This document shows, one piece after another, positions 7,968-17,525 of a DNA stretch of 64,000 bases. The stretch lies in contig CAWBWT010000002.1 of the NCBI GenBank assembly GCA_963792675.1, positions 1,488,001-1,552,000 on the forward strand. Direction: 5' to 3'. The translations under genes and the position numbers were made by a program. Within the stretch, counting starts at the first letter, position 1, and each line of letters begins with the position of its first letter. The DNA is from JBBROS01 sp963792675. Lineage in GTDB: Bacteria; Pseudomonadota; Alphaproteobacteria; Acetobacterales; Acetobacteraceae. Under the pieces are notes generated by a model. That model did no database searches. It had not been told where the DNA came from and saw only the letters and a list, made by a program, of their open reading frames with translations.

Positions 7968-8930
7968 TCAGTCCACCGCCACCTCGCCGGTCCCGTCGGC
8001 CAGCGCCGCGCGCGCCAGGGCCAGTGCCCCCGCCCGGCTGCGCGCCGAGGCGACGAACCGCCGGACATGCACGAACACCGCGTCCGCGACCCCCGTTTCG
8101 GCCGCCAGTTCCGCGTCCTGCAGCCCCGCCCAGGCGGCCGGGAGCGGGCGGCGCTGCGCGAACGAACCGGGCTCCGGCGGCATGGTGTCCAGCATCCAAT
8201 TGCCGTTCGACGCCGGGCTGACGGTGAACAGCACGGGCAGCTCGTGCGCGAACACCGCGTCCTTCCACGGCATGCCGCGGTCCAGCATCAGGATGCGCGG
8301 ATCCGCCCCGGCGCGGTGCGCGGCCAGCACCGCGGCTTCGGCGGCCAGGCGGGCGCGGATGCCGTCGACGCGGCGCCGCAGCACGCCCTCGGCAAAGTCG
8401 GCGGCGGCGAGGAAGGCCAGGTCGCCCGCCTTTGGCCCTTCCGCGTCGCGGCTGTCCCAAGGCGGGTTGAACGCGCCCACCAGCGACGCGAAGCCCAGCG
8501 TATCGTCCCGCACCGGACCCTGTGCCGAGACCCCGTTGTCGAGCTCGTCAATGCGCCGCACCATCCGCTCGTCCAGGTCGGCGGCGATCGGGCCGGACAA
8601 GGCGCCGTCGCTGCGCAGCACGGCGCCCACCGCCCGCTCGCCGTAGACTTGCCAGATCAGTCCGGCCGAGGAGTATGGCGTCCCGTCCGGCCGGACCGGC
8701 GCGCCGCGCTGGTGATGGTCGAACCGGTTCGCCCCGGCGTCGAATGTGCTGCCGACATCCCACACGATGGTTGCCGCGGCGATCGGCTCGCTCTTGCGGG
8801 TGCGCAGCAGGGTATGATCCTGGCCCGGCGCCTGCAGGCCGAGCGCCAAGCGGAGCACGGCGTAGGAGAACACATCGTCGCAATGGAATTTCCCGCTATG
8901 GGTGACGAGGCTGGGTAGGGTTGGGCTCAT
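7968..8930 (-). CDS. MYG1 family protein (DHH-like metal-dependent hydrolase fold)
   Basis: The 320-residue product starts LPSLVTHSGKFHCDDVFSYA, and includes TIVWDVG and FDHHQRG, the conserved metal-ligand motifs of the MYG1 (formerly UPF0160) family. Eukaryotic MYG1 is described as a 3'-5' RNA exonuclease; the role of bacterial members is little studied. I use the ATG at 8930, which follows an AGGACCAG ribosome-site-like stretch; the open frame continues upstream to 9107 but that part is not family-like. It converges with hemB, only 15 bases apart. Confidence 0.88.
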   Translation of the reverse strand: MSPTLPSLVTHSGKFHCDDVFSYAVLRLALGLQAPGQDHTLLRTRKSEPIAAATIVWDVGSTFDAGANRFDHHQRGAPVRPDGTPYSSAGLIWQVYGERAVGAVLRSDGALSGPIAADLDERMVRRIDELDNGVSAQGPVRDDTLGFASLVGAFNPPWDSRDAEGPKAGDLAFLAAADFAEGVLRRRVDGIRARLAAEAAVLAAHRAGADPRILMLDRGMPWKDAVFAHELPVLFTVSPASNGNWMLDTMPPEPGSFAQRRPLPAAWAGLQDAELAAETGVADAVFVHVRRFVASARSRAGALALARAALADGTGEVAVD

Positions 8931-9083
8931 TATCTGGTCCTGGGGAACATGTCTGCGATGCGGCAGTTCGCGGGAAGCCGCGCATAGCACGGCGGAGCCA
9001 ACCGGGGCGACCATACCATTACGCTTGCGCTGCAGTCTTTTCGGGCGCCTAGCTTGCTCGCAATCCGCTCCGGGAGAGCCACG

Positions 9084-9218
9084 ATGAGCAAAGGCGACAA
9101 GCAGCACGGCAATCGCGAGGCCAAAAAGCCGAAAAAGGATAAGAAGCTGGCTGCGCAGCCGGCCACCTTCCTCAAGCCGCAGGGTGACGCGGCCAAGGGC
9201 GGCAAGCCGACGAAGTAG
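9084..9218 (+). CDS. 44-residue lysine-rich basic protein
   Basis: The product is 44 residues with 14 lysines. It opens MSKGDKQHGNREAKKPKKDKK and ends in another lysine cluster. Short basic proteins with this opening are annotated as hypothetical in many alphaproteobacteria; their role is unknown, and nucleic-acid binding is only a guess from charge. A CGGGAGAG ribosome site lies about seven bases before the ATG. It is divergent from the MYG1-family gene and ends three bases before the flavin reductase stop on the other strand. Confidence 0.65.
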   Translation: MSKGDKQHGNREAKKPKKDKKLAAQPATFLKPQGDAAKGGKPTK

Positions 9219-9221
9219 CGG

Positions 9222-9860
9222 CTATTCGGCGGCCCGCGGCACCCAGTCATCGACCCGAATGCGCGGCACCTCGAACGCCTCGCGGGTGCGGGTGTAGCCC
9301 GAGGCGCCGCCCATGCGGCCGATCAGGTCCAGCTTGGCGGTATCGACGTAGCAGCGGGCCGCGTCGCGCACCGCCGCGTCCACGATGTGCATCGCGACGA
9401 CCCGGCCCAGCACGATGGCACGGTCGGGCGCCACGTCCAGCGTCTGCAAGTGCTCGCATTCGAGCGCGACCGGGCTGCCGTCGATGCGCGGCGGCCTGAC
9501 CCTGGTGCTGGGCTGGGTGTGCAACCCGGCCTCGTGCAGCTCGCTGGTGCCGGGCGGGAAGTCGATGGCGGTGACGTTCATCGCGTCCGCCATGTCATTG
9601 TTGACCAGGTTGATCACGAACTGACCGGTGGCGCGGATGTTCTCGCCGGTGTCTTTGAGGGTGGTCGCGGAGCGGCCGCCGATACCGATCGCAACGACGG
9701 GCGGATCGCCGCTCAGCACGTTGAAGAACGAGTAGGGCGCCGCGTTGAGCGACCCGTCGACGGCCTGGGTCACCACCCAGGCGATCGGCCGAGGCACGAC
9801 GGTGGCGGCCAGCAGCTTGTAGGTCTCGATCGGCGACAGGCTTGCGAAATCGAACAGCAT
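9222..9860 (-). CDS. Flavin reductase family protein (FMN-binding split barrel)
   Basis: The 212-residue product has the family core: VVPRPIAWV near residue 21, then APYSFFNVLSGDPP and an IGIGGRS loop that bind FMN, then TGENIRATGQFVINLV. Such proteins reduce flavins with NAD(P)H or act as flavoredoxins, often supplying FMNH2 to partner oxygenases. No oxygenase is adjacent, so the partner is unknown. It is a monocistronic leftward gene. Confidence 0.88.
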   Translation of the reverse strand: MLFDFASLSPIETYKLLAATVVPRPIAWVVTQAVDGSLNAAPYSFFNVLSGDPPVVAIGIGGRSATTLKDTGENIRATGQFVINLVNNDMADAMNVTAIDFPPGTSELHEAGLHTQPSTRVRPPRIDGSPVALECEHLQTLDVAPDRAIVLGRVVAMHIVDAAVRDAARCYVDTAKLDLIGRMGGASGYTRTREAFEVPRIRVDDWVPRAAE

Positions 9861-9932
9861 GGCACACCCGGGGTTGCTCGATCGGCAACGTCGCGCGCCG
9901 CCGCGTGCGCGTCCAGGGTGGGCGTCCAGCGT

Positions 9933-9954
9933 GGGCGGCCCCGAAAGGCCGCCC
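9933..9954 (-). terminator. Hairpin terminator after the small exported protein
   Basis: GGGCGGCC and GGCCGCCC form a perfect 8-bp stem around a six-base loop, read as TTTCGG on the minus strand. It lies about 30 bases beyond the stop of the small exported protein gene. No T-tract follows, so termination strength is uncertain. Confidence 0.45.
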
Positions 9955-9983
9955 GGTCGGGGGGCGTTTGCTGGTCCTGCCGT

Positions 9984-10232
9984 TTACTGGGCGGGGGCGC
10001 TGTCGCCGCTCCTGGCGCGCTGCAGCGCCTGGTCATTCAGCGAGTCGACGGCGGCGGACCCGCCGTCGCGCGACATGGGCTTGCCCATGTGCTTGCCGGT
10101 CTTGCTGGACGCCTTCGTCATGTGATGGGTCGGCTTGGCGGCGGAGTGCTTCGCAGCGGTCGCCGCGCTGGCGGCCACCGGGGCGGCAAGCAGGGCAACG
10201 GCGGCAGCGGATGACATCAGGAAGCGGATCAT
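9984..10232 (-). CDS. Small exported protein, unknown function
   Basis: The 82-residue product has a signal peptide (MIRFLMSS, then an alanine-rich hydrophobic core, cleavage near ASA|AT around residue 23). The mature part is short, rich in lysine, histidine and serine, and looks disordered, with a C-terminal stretch around SLNDQALQRA. I do not recognise a domain. The ATG at 10232 is preceded by GAGAGAAC. It is probably periplasmic. A strong hairpin follows the gene. Confidence 0.6.
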   Translation of the reverse strand: MIRFLMSSAAAVALLAAPVAASAATAAKHSAAKPTHHMTKASSKTGKHMGKPMSRDGGSAAVDSLNDQALQRARSGDSAPAQ

Positions 10233-10385
10233 CGGAGTTCTCTCGTCAGCAGGCATGCGGGGCTCGGGGACCCGAACGCCGTCACTCTGCGGCACGCGAA
10301 ATCGAGCCGCAATCGAGATGGCACGGAAGACACAGTTTCCACGCACTTGTAGCGCGGATGTCACGCGGCACGTGGCGTGCGCGGA

Positions 10386-12018
10386 TCAGTCCGCCATCCC
10401 GTCCCGTCGGTCCCTGGCCAGCAGGGCCGGGTCGCGTTGGTCGGGTGGGCCCATGCCGCCGCCGCCGGGGAGTTCCAGCACGAGGCGGTCGCCGCTCGGG
10501 ATGGTTTGGTAGCCCTTCGTACGCAGCGTCTTGCCGCTTTTGAGATAGACCCGGCCCGGCGCGCCGTTGCCGCCGCCGTCGCGGCCGCGGGGGGCATGGG
10601 CGATGCGGTCGAAGATGGCGTTGCAGGCGAACTCGGCGTCGCCCTTGGCGGCGATCTCCATGACTTGGCCCAACCCGCCGCGGGTGCGGCCGACGCCGCC
10701 GCTGCCGGGCCGCAGCTCCTTGCGCCAGAACACCACGGGTGCAACGTTCTCGGTCGCCTCCACCGGCATGGTGCGGACGCCCGAGGGGTAGGCGGTGGCG
10801 TCGAGCCCGTCCTGGCCCGGCCGCGCGCCGGTGCCGCCGGAGTTGAAGGTGATGACCTCGAAATCGGCCAGTGGCGAGTTGGGGCCGCTGACGATCGGGC
10901 CGCCGCGCAAGGGCGGGTTCCACAGGCAGGACGAGCCCTCCGCCGTCACCCGCTCCGGCACCGCCTGGTGCAGGCAGCCCATCATCAGGTCAGGCAGCAA
11001 TTGCCCGACCACGTGCCGCACCGCGACCGGGCGGGGGCGGGGGGCGTTGAGGATGCAGCCCTCGGGGATGGCGAAGGTGAACGGCGCCAGGCTCGCGGTG
11101 TTGTTCGGCACGTTCGGCGCGACCACGCACTTGATCCCGAAGCTGGCATAGGCGCGGGTATACGCGGCGGGCACGTTGATGCCCCGCCCGGAAACGGCCG
11201 AGGTGCCCTCGAAATCCACCCGGATGCCGTCCGCCGACACGTCCATCGCCGCCGCCAGCTTGATCGGCGCCTCGTAGCCGTCGGACCAGATCTCCGACGT
11301 GAAGCGCCCGGCCGGAAGCTTTGCCAACTCGGCCAAGGTGGCGCGGTGGCTGCTTGTGAAGATGAACTCGGCGAGGGCGTCGATGCCGTCGAGCGAGAAC
11401 TCGTCCAGCATCTGCACCAGGCGCCGGGCGCCGGCCTCGTTGCAGGCGCAGAGCGAATAGACGTCGCCCTCGAGCTCGACCGGCTGCCGCGTCCCGGCGC
11501 GCAGGAAGTCGAAGAAGGTGCTGTTCGGCTGCCCGGCCTCGAAGCATTTGACGATTGGGATATACAGGCCTTCCTCGAACACCGACCGTCCCTCCGGCCC
11601 CATGCCGAGCCCGCCCACGTCGATCACGTGCGCGGTATTGGCGAACAGCGCGACCAGGCGGCCGCGATAGAAGGCGGGGGTGACGACGGTGAGGTCGTGC
11701 AGGTGGCCGGTGCCGAGCCAGGGATCGTTGGTGATGAGGTGGTCGCCGTCCCGCATGCGTCTCGGCCGGGAATTTCTTCAAGAAGTGGCCGACCGACTCC
11801 ATCATGCTGTTGACGTGCCCCGGCGTGCCGGTGACGGCCTGCGCAAGCATGCGGCCCCGGAGGTCGAAAATGCCGGCTGACAGGTCCCCGGCCTCGCGCA
11901 CGGTGGTGCTGAAAGCGGTGCGGATCATGGTCTGCGCCTGCTCCTCGACCACGGCGAGCAGGCGGTTCCACATCACCTGGCGCTGGATTTCTGCCAACGC
12001 GTCCTTGCCGTCGGTCAT
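10386..12018 (-). pseudogene. hyuB: Hydantoinase B/oxoprolinase family subunit, one frameshift
   Basis: HyuB-type subunits pair with HyuA in ATP-dependent ring opening of hydantoins or 5-oxoproline, or in acetone-carboxylase-like complexes. The reading starts at ATG 12018 (ribosome site GAGGAGGA), giving LAEIQRQVMWNRLLAVVEEQAQTM to HFLKKFPAET. It then leaves frame and resumes as RDGDHLITNDPWLGTGHLHD. Removing one base (the T at 11756) restores FPAETLRDGDHL, which matches the family. Corrected length is 543 residues. It overlaps the hyuA stop by four bases. Either a real inactivation or a sequencing error; the substrate cannot be assigned. Confidence 0.88.
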
Positions 12019-14083
12019 GCCGTCCTCCTCAGGTCGAGGTAGCCGTTGGTGTCCACGGTCGCGATCCAACTCGGGCCGACCAGGGTGCTGGTCTCATCCT
12101 CGGCGATGATGGCGGGGCCGGCCACGACGGCGCCGACGGCCAGGGAGGCGCGGTCGTGCACCGCCCAATCGGCGGTCTCGCCGGTGGCGGTGTCGCGGAC
12201 GGCCTGGCGGCGCACCGGGCTGGCGACCGCCTCGGCCGCTTGCGGCGGGGTCCAGGCGTCCGGCACGGTCGCGACGGTGACGGCGTAGCTCATCACCTCG
12301 ACGTCCGAGCCCGGCACCGGGCGGTCGTAGAACCGGGCGTATTCGCGGTCGAACGCTGCACGCAGGGCGTCCACGTCCGCCTCGTCCAGCGCCCGCGTCG
12401 GCAGCGGCACCGGGATCTCGTGGCCCTGGCCGACATAGCGCATGAACGACAGCCGCGTCTCGATGGTCGCCGCGCCGAAACTGCCGAGCGCTACGACGGC
12501 CGCGGCCTCGGCCGCCATGTCGTCCAGCAGCGTCGTCACCGCCGCGCACGTCGAACGTGCCGAGCCGCTGGTACAGGCTGCGCACCACCTCGTAGCCGAC
12601 CGGCGCGCGCAGGAACCCGATCGCGCTGCCGACGCCGGCGCCGGCGGGCACCAGGACGCGGTCGATGCCGACCTTCTCGGCCACCCGGTAGCCATGCACC
12701 GGGCCGCCGCCGCCGAACGCGATCAGGGTGCGGCCGGCGTAGGTCTTGCCGGACTCGATGGCATGCACCCGGGCGGCATTGGCCATGTTCTCGTCCACCA
12801 TCTCGACCACGCCGAGCGCCGCGATCCCCGGCTCGAGCCCGAGCGGGCCGCCGACCGCGCGCTGCACCGCCGCCTCGGCGGCGCCGGTGTCGAGCCGCAT
12901 CGTGCCGCCGGCGAACCGCGCCGGGTCGTAGCGGCCGAGCAGCAGGTTCGCGTCCGTCACCGCCGGGGACTGGCCGCCGCGGCCGTAGCAGGCCGGGCCC
13001 GGATCGGCGCCGGCGCTTTCCGGCCCGACCGCGATCAGCCCGAGCGCGTCCACATGCGCCAGGCTGCCGCCGCCGGCGCCGATCTCGACCATCTCGATCA
13101 CGGGAATGCGCAGCGGCAGGCCGGAGCCCTTCTTGAACCGGCCGACCCGCGCCACCTCGAAGGTGCGCGACGCTTGCGGCTGGAAGCCGTCGATCAGGCA
13201 CACCTTCGCGGTGGTGCCGCCCATGTCGAATGACAGCACCTGGTCGAGCCCGCATTGCCGGGCGATGTCGGCGGCGAAGATGGCGCCGCCGGCCGGACCG
13301 CTTTCCACCAGGCGGATCGGGAAGCGCTGCGCCGTCTCGATCGTGGTCAGCCCGCCGCCGCTCAGCATCAGGAAGACCGGGGCGGCGAGGCCCATGTCGC
13401 GCAGCCCGTGCTCCAGCCGGCCCAGGTAGCCGGCAATCAGCGGCTGCACATAGGCGTTGGCGGCCGTGGTGCTGAACCGCTCCCATTCCCGCATCTCCGG
13501 CGAGACGTCCGACGAAAGACTGATCGGCACGCCGGGCAGCGCGTCGGCCAGGATGTCGCGCGCGCGCCGCTCATGCGCCGGATTGGCGAAACTGTGCAGG
13601 AAGCCGACCGCGATGCTGTCGACGCCTTCGCGCCGCAGCGTGGGCACCAGCGCACCGACCGCCGCCTCGTCCAGCGGCAGCAGCACGTCGCCGAGATTGT
13701 CCAGCCGCTCCGGCACCGGCAGCCGCAGGTGCCGCGGCACCAGGGGCTGCGGCAGGGTGATGTTGAGGTCGTACTGGTCGTAGCGGCTCTCATTGCCGAG
13801 CGCGAGCACGTCGCGGAAGCCCTCGGTCGTGACGAGCGCGGTGCGGGCGCCTTTGCGCTCGATGATCGCGTTGGTGGCGAGCGTGGTGCCGTGCACGACG
13901 ATCGCCACGTCGGCGGGGCCGAGCCCGGCCTGACGCAGGATGGCGCCAACCCCGTCGAGCACGCCCGCGTTCGGGCTCCGCCGGCGTCGTGAGCACTTTC
14001 AGGCTTTGGCGGCGGCCGCCCGCCTCCAGGGCGACATCGGTGAAGGTGCCCCCGATATCGACGGCCAGGCGTGCATGCTGCAT
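12015..14083 (-). pseudogene. hyuA: Hydantoinase A/oxoprolinase family subunit, two frameshifts
   Basis: The product should start MQHARLAVDIGGTFTDVALE, the ASKHA-type phosphate-binding opening of HyuA. The frame breaks after TTPAEPERG and resumes as VLDGVGAILRQAGLGPADV; dropping one C from the run at 13964-13966 joins them exactly. A second break lies after QRLGTFDV near 12541-12548, resuming as AVTTLLDDMAAEAAAVV; again one surplus base. With both corrected the length is 688 residues, normal for the family. Core motifs are intact, for example HGTTLATNAIIERKG and FDMGGTTAKVCLID. It is transcribed with hyuB and divergent from the dehydrogenases. Confidence 0.88.
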
Positions 14084-14159
14084 CTGCACAACCTGCCGCC
14101 CCTTCCGCCGCGCGGCAACCCCGGCCATCATGCGCGCCGACGAAGGGGAGAGCAGCGTC

Positions 14160-15128
14160 ATGGCGAAACAACGCCTGGTGGTGGCCCGGCCGGTGCCGCA
14201 AGCGGTGACGGCACGGGCGCGGGACGAGTTCGACGCGCGCGTGTTCGACGAGCGCGACGCGAGCCCCGACGAGGTGCTTGCCGCACTCAACGAGCACGAG
14301 GCCGAGGCGCTGTTCTTCAGCAGCAATCTCAAGCTCAATGCCGACCTTATCAAGCGGCTGCCCGAGCGGGTGCGCGTGGCCGCGACCTGCAGCGTCGGGT
14401 TCGACCATGTGGACGTGGCGGCGGCCAAGGCCCGCGGCTTGGTGGTCACCAACACGCCGGAGGTGCTGACCGATTGCACCGCCGACCTCGCCTTCATGCT
14501 GCTGCTGTGCGCCTGCCGCCGGGCTTGGGAGAACGTGGCGATCATGAAGGAGGGCTGGCGCCGCAGCTTCGGGATGCACGAGATGCTGGGCATCCAGGCG
14601 AGCGGCAAGACGCTGGGCATCGTCGGCTTCGGCCGCATCGGCCGGGCGGTCGCGCAACGCGGCCGCGGGTTCGGCATGAGGATCCTCTACACGGACGTCG
14701 CGCGGGCGGCGCCCGAGCTCGAGCAGGGCGCCGAGTACGTGCCGTCGCTGCGGGAGCTGCTGCCGCGCAGCCAGCTGCTGTCGCTGCACGCGCCGGGCGG
14801 GGCGGCGACCGACAAGCTGATGAACGCGGAGACGATCGGCCTGCTGCCGCGCGGCGCCGTGCTGGTGAACGCCGCGCGCGGCACGCTGGTGGACGAGGAC
14901 GCGCTGATCGCCGCGTTGCAGTCCGGGCAGTTGTTCGCGGCCGGGCTCGACGTGTATCGGCGCGAGCCGGACTTCGACACTCGCCTGGCGGCGCTGCCGA
15001 ACGTGTTCCTGATGCCGCATATGGGCTCGGCCACGCTCGAGACGCGCAACGCCATGGGCAGCCGGGCCCTGGACAACATCGCCGCCGTGCTGGCCGGACG
15101 GCCCGCCATCGACCCGCTTTGGAGCTGA
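14160..15128 (+). CDS. D-isomer-specific 2-hydroxyacid dehydrogenase (D-glycerate dehydrogenase-like), first copy
   Basis: This 322-residue enzyme should interconvert a D-2-hydroxyacid and a 2-oxoacid with NAD(P). It has the NAD-binding GFGRIGRAVAQRGRGFGM, the catalytic arginine region VNAARGTLVDEDAL, a glutamate in DVYRREP and the histidine region LMPHMGSATLET. Close relatives are annotated as glyoxylate/hydroxypyruvate reductases. I chose the ATG at 14160 for its AAGGGGAG ribosome site; the open frame continues upstream but overlaps the start of hyuA. Its stop is five bases before the next gene, a paralogue. Confidence 0.9.
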   Translation: MAKQRLVVARPVPQAVTARARDEFDARVFDERDASPDEVLAALNEHEAEALFFSSNLKLNADLIKRLPERVRVAATCSVGFDHVDVAAAKARGLVVTNTPEVLTDCTADLAFMLLLCACRRAWENVAIMKEGWRRSFGMHEMLGIQASGKTLGIVGFGRIGRAVAQRGRGFGMRILYTDVARAAPELEQGAEYVPSLRELLPRSQLLSLHAPGGAATDKLMNAETIGLLPRGAVLVNAARGTLVDEDALIAALQSGQLFAAGLDVYRREPDFDTRLAALPNVFLMPHMGSATLETRNAMGSRALDNIAAVLAGRPAIDPLWS

Positions 15129-15133
15129 GCCGC

Positions 15134-16096
15134 ATGACCAAACCGATCCTGTACGTCACCCGCCGCTTGCCGCCCGCCATCGAGGCGCGGGCGTCGCGCG
15201 ACTACAACGCCCGCCTCAGCGGCGATGACCATCCGGTGACGGCGGACGACATCGTCGCCGGCGCGCACGGGGCGACCGCGCTCATCTGCTGCCCGGCGGA
15301 GAAGCTCGGCGCCGACGTGGTGGCCAAGCTGCCCGACAGCGTCAAGGCGGTCGGCACGTTCAGCGTCGGCTACGACCACGTGGACCTGGCGGCGCTGAAG
15401 GCGCGCGGCATTCCGCTGGTCAACACGCCCGACGTGCTGAGCGTCGCGACCGCGGAATGCGCCATGCTGCTGATCCTGGCGGCGGCCCGGCGCGCGGGGG
15501 AGGGCGAGCGGATGATCCGCGCCGGCAAATGGAACGGCTGGGCGCCGACGCAGCTGCTGGGCACGCTGGTATCGGGGCGGCGGCTTGGCATCTTCGGCAT
15601 GGGCCGGATCGGCCGCGAGCTGGCGCGGATGGCGCGCGGCTTCGGCATGACGGTGCACTACCGCGACCAGCAGCGGCTGCCGCCCGAGCTCGAACAGGGG
15701 GCGACGTTCCACGACAACGACGACTCGTTCCTGGCGGTTTGCGACGTGCTGTCGCTGCATGCACCGGGCGGGGAGGGGACGCGGCACTGGCTCGATGCCG
15801 AGCGGATCGCCAAGCTGCCGCGCGGGGCCGTGATCGCCAACGCGGCGCGCGGCACGCTGATCGACGACGGGGCGCTGGTGGACGCCTTGAAGTCGGGGCA
15901 GGTCGCGGCGGCGGGGCTCGACGTCTACAACAACGAGCCGCAACTCGACCCGCGCTACACCGCGCTCGAGAACGTCGTGCTGCTGCCGCATTTGGGCAGT
16001 GCCACGGCGGAGACGCGCGATGCGATGGGGCACTTGGTGCTGGACGGGATCGACGCGGTGCTGGCCGGGCGGACGCCGGCGAACCTGGTGAAGTAG
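15134..16096 (+). CDS. D-isomer-specific 2-hydroxyacid dehydrogenase, second copy
   Basis: The 320-residue product is a paralogue of the upstream enzyme, sharing GMGRIGRELARMARGFGM (NAD binding), ANAARGTLIDDGAL (arginine), DVYNNEP (glutamate) and LLPHLGSATAET (histidine). All catalytic residues are present. A GGAG ribosome site lies nine bases before the ATG. Tandem duplication followed by divergence is the simplest history. The pair may reduce glyoxylate, hydroxypyruvate or a related acid; substrate differences cannot be read from sequence. Confidence 0.9.
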   Translation: MTKPILYVTRRLPPAIEARASRDYNARLSGDDHPVTADDIVAGAHGATALICCPAEKLGADVVAKLPDSVKAVGTFSVGYDHVDLAALKARGIPLVNTPDVLSVATAECAMLLILAAARRAGEGERMIRAGKWNGWAPTQLLGTLVSGRRLGIFGMGRIGRELARMARGFGMTVHYRDQQRLPPELEQGATFHDNDDSFLAVCDVLSLHAPGGEGTRHWLDAERIAKLPRGAVIANAARGTLIDDGALVDALKSGQVAAAGLDVYNNEPQLDPRYTALENVVLLPHLGSATAETRDAMGHLVLDGIDAVLAGRTPANLVK

Positions 16097-16100
16097 CGCG

Positions 16101-17372
16101 CTAGGCCTTGCGGCGGCGGCGCGAGGCGGCCGCGCCGGCGACGCCGACCGCCAGCAAGGCGAGCGACGCCGGCTCCGGCACGCGGCGGAATGAGACGGTG
16201 TTGAGGCCGCTCAAGTCGCCGGTGAACACGTTGCCGACGTTCAGCGCCTGCGACTGGGTCATGGAGGCAACCACGACGGAGCCGTTGATGGCGCCGCCCA
16301 TGCTGCTGATGTTGGCAAGCGGGGCGAGGATGCTGGCGTTCCAGACGCCCGCGAAGCGAAGTTCTATGGCGTCGACGAAGTCGTAGAGCACGTTGGCGTT
16401 GGTCGTGGAGAGTGTCGGGAGGACCTTTCCCGCACCGAGCTGGCCGGTAACGATGACGAAGGTCGAGTTGTTTCCGGCACCGTTGGCGACGCCGGCAAAC
16501 GTGCCGTCCGTCAGGTTGTCGACCGTGGTCGTCACCACGCCGTATTTCGGGTTGGTGCTGCCTCCGCTCGAGGAATAGGCCGTACTGCTGGTAAACAGCG
16601 TGGCTTGGTTCAACGGCAACGTCTGCGCGGTCACCCCCGGTGTGCCGGGCAATGCGGCGATGCCCCGCGACAGGTCGGTCATTGGGTTCGCGAAGCTGTT
16701 CGTCAGGCTGCTCGCAGTGCCAAACGGGTTGAACACCTGAGCGAGGGAGTCGGTACCCTCGTTCGTGAACCCCTTCGCAGGATTGTTGTAAGTGCCTAGC
16801 GCGCCGCTCAGTGTGGTGCGGATTTCGGTCGGTGCACTTACGACGGTGCCGGCCTGGGTTGCTCCTCCGACGTTGAACCCCCCCTTGCCGCTCAGGTTGT
16901 AAGTGTTCCCGCTTACGGCGCCCTTTACGTTCAAGTCGCCGCCGGACGTGACGGTCAACGCCCCGGTCACGTTGCCGAACACCGTCAGCGCGCCATAGCC
17001 AAAGTTCGGCGGGTTCGAGGTGCTGTTGGACGAGGTGCTGGTGGCCGCGACAACGCCGGCCGAGGGACTGGACGTCACGCCCAACGACGTGTTGCCGCAA
17101 CCGCGGATCCCGACGGTTGCGGTGCACACGGTTTGCGTGCCGGTCGTCGTCAAGTTTCCGCCGACCAGCGCGCGTCCGGCGATCGTCTGGCTGCTGCTGG
17201 CGGTCAAGTCGCCCAGATTGATCAGGTTGAACTGGCTCAGCAGCGCGGCGTCGTAGCTGAGCTCGGTCGCCGGGAAGGTCGACGCCTGCGCCGCGGACGT
17301 CAGGGCGAGCAACGCCAGGATGGCTGGGGCGACCAGCCAGTTTTTCGGCGACACTTTGACCGTGTGACTCAT
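16101..17372 (-). CDS. PEP-CTERM choice-of-anchor A family surface protein, copy 1
   Basis: The 423-residue product has a signal peptide (cleavage near AQA|ST around residue 30), a Ser/Thr/Gly-rich beta domain starting ATELSYDAALLSQFNLINLG, and a C-terminal sorting signal: VPEPASLALLAVG, a hydrophobic run and SRRRRKA. That tail is the PEP-CTERM signal cut by exosortase. The N-terminal block matches choice-of-anchor A proteins, which occur with different anchoring tails. It is expected on the cell surface or in the extracellular matrix. No exosortase gene is in the window. The next gene upstream is a paralogue. Confidence 0.87.
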   Translation of the reverse strand: MSHTVKVSPKNWLVAPAILALLALTSAAQASTFPATELSYDAALLSQFNLINLGDLTASSSQTIAGRALVGGNLTTTGTQTVCTATVGIRGCGNTSLGVTSSPSAGVVAATSTSSNSTSNPPNFGYGALTVFGNVTGALTVTSGGDLNVKGAVSGNTYNLSGKGGFNVGGATQAGTVVSAPTEIRTTLSGALGTYNNPAKGFTNEGTDSLAQVFNPFGTASSLTNSFANPMTDLSRGIAALPGTPGVTAQTLPLNQATLFTSSTAYSSSGGSTNPKYGVVTTTVDNLTDGTFAGVANGAGNNSTFVIVTGQLGAGKVLPTLSTTNANVLYDFVDAIELRFAGVWNASILAPLANISSMGGAINGSVVVASMTQSQALNVGNVFTGDLSGLNTVSFRRVPEPASLALLAVGVAGAAASRRRRKA

Positions 17373-17487
17373 TTCAGCTTGCGCACCGCCAGCACGATCG
17401 TTCCGGCACAGTTCGGCCTGCGCACTGTCTAGTGGGCGGCGGCAATCCAGGTCAAAAAGGGTTTTGTCAGTTCTTTTCGCGATCCGC

Positions 17488-17513
17488 CGACACAGCCCGC
17501 CGACACAGCCCGC
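17488..17513 (+). repeat. Tandem 13-bp direct repeat between the two PEP-CTERM genes
   Basis: The unit CGACACAGCCCGC occurs twice with no spacer. It lies between the stop of the upstream paralogue and the start of the downstream one, so it could be part of the leader of copy 1 or a protein-binding site. No other copy was noticed nearby. Confidence 0.6.
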
Positions 17514-17525
17514 AAGATCGGCCCG

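Noticed and set aside
13940..15133. Very long rightward reading frame running into the second dehydrogenase
   Set aside because: Its first part is antisense to hyuA and out of frame with the first dehydrogenase; only the part from 15134 is family-like.
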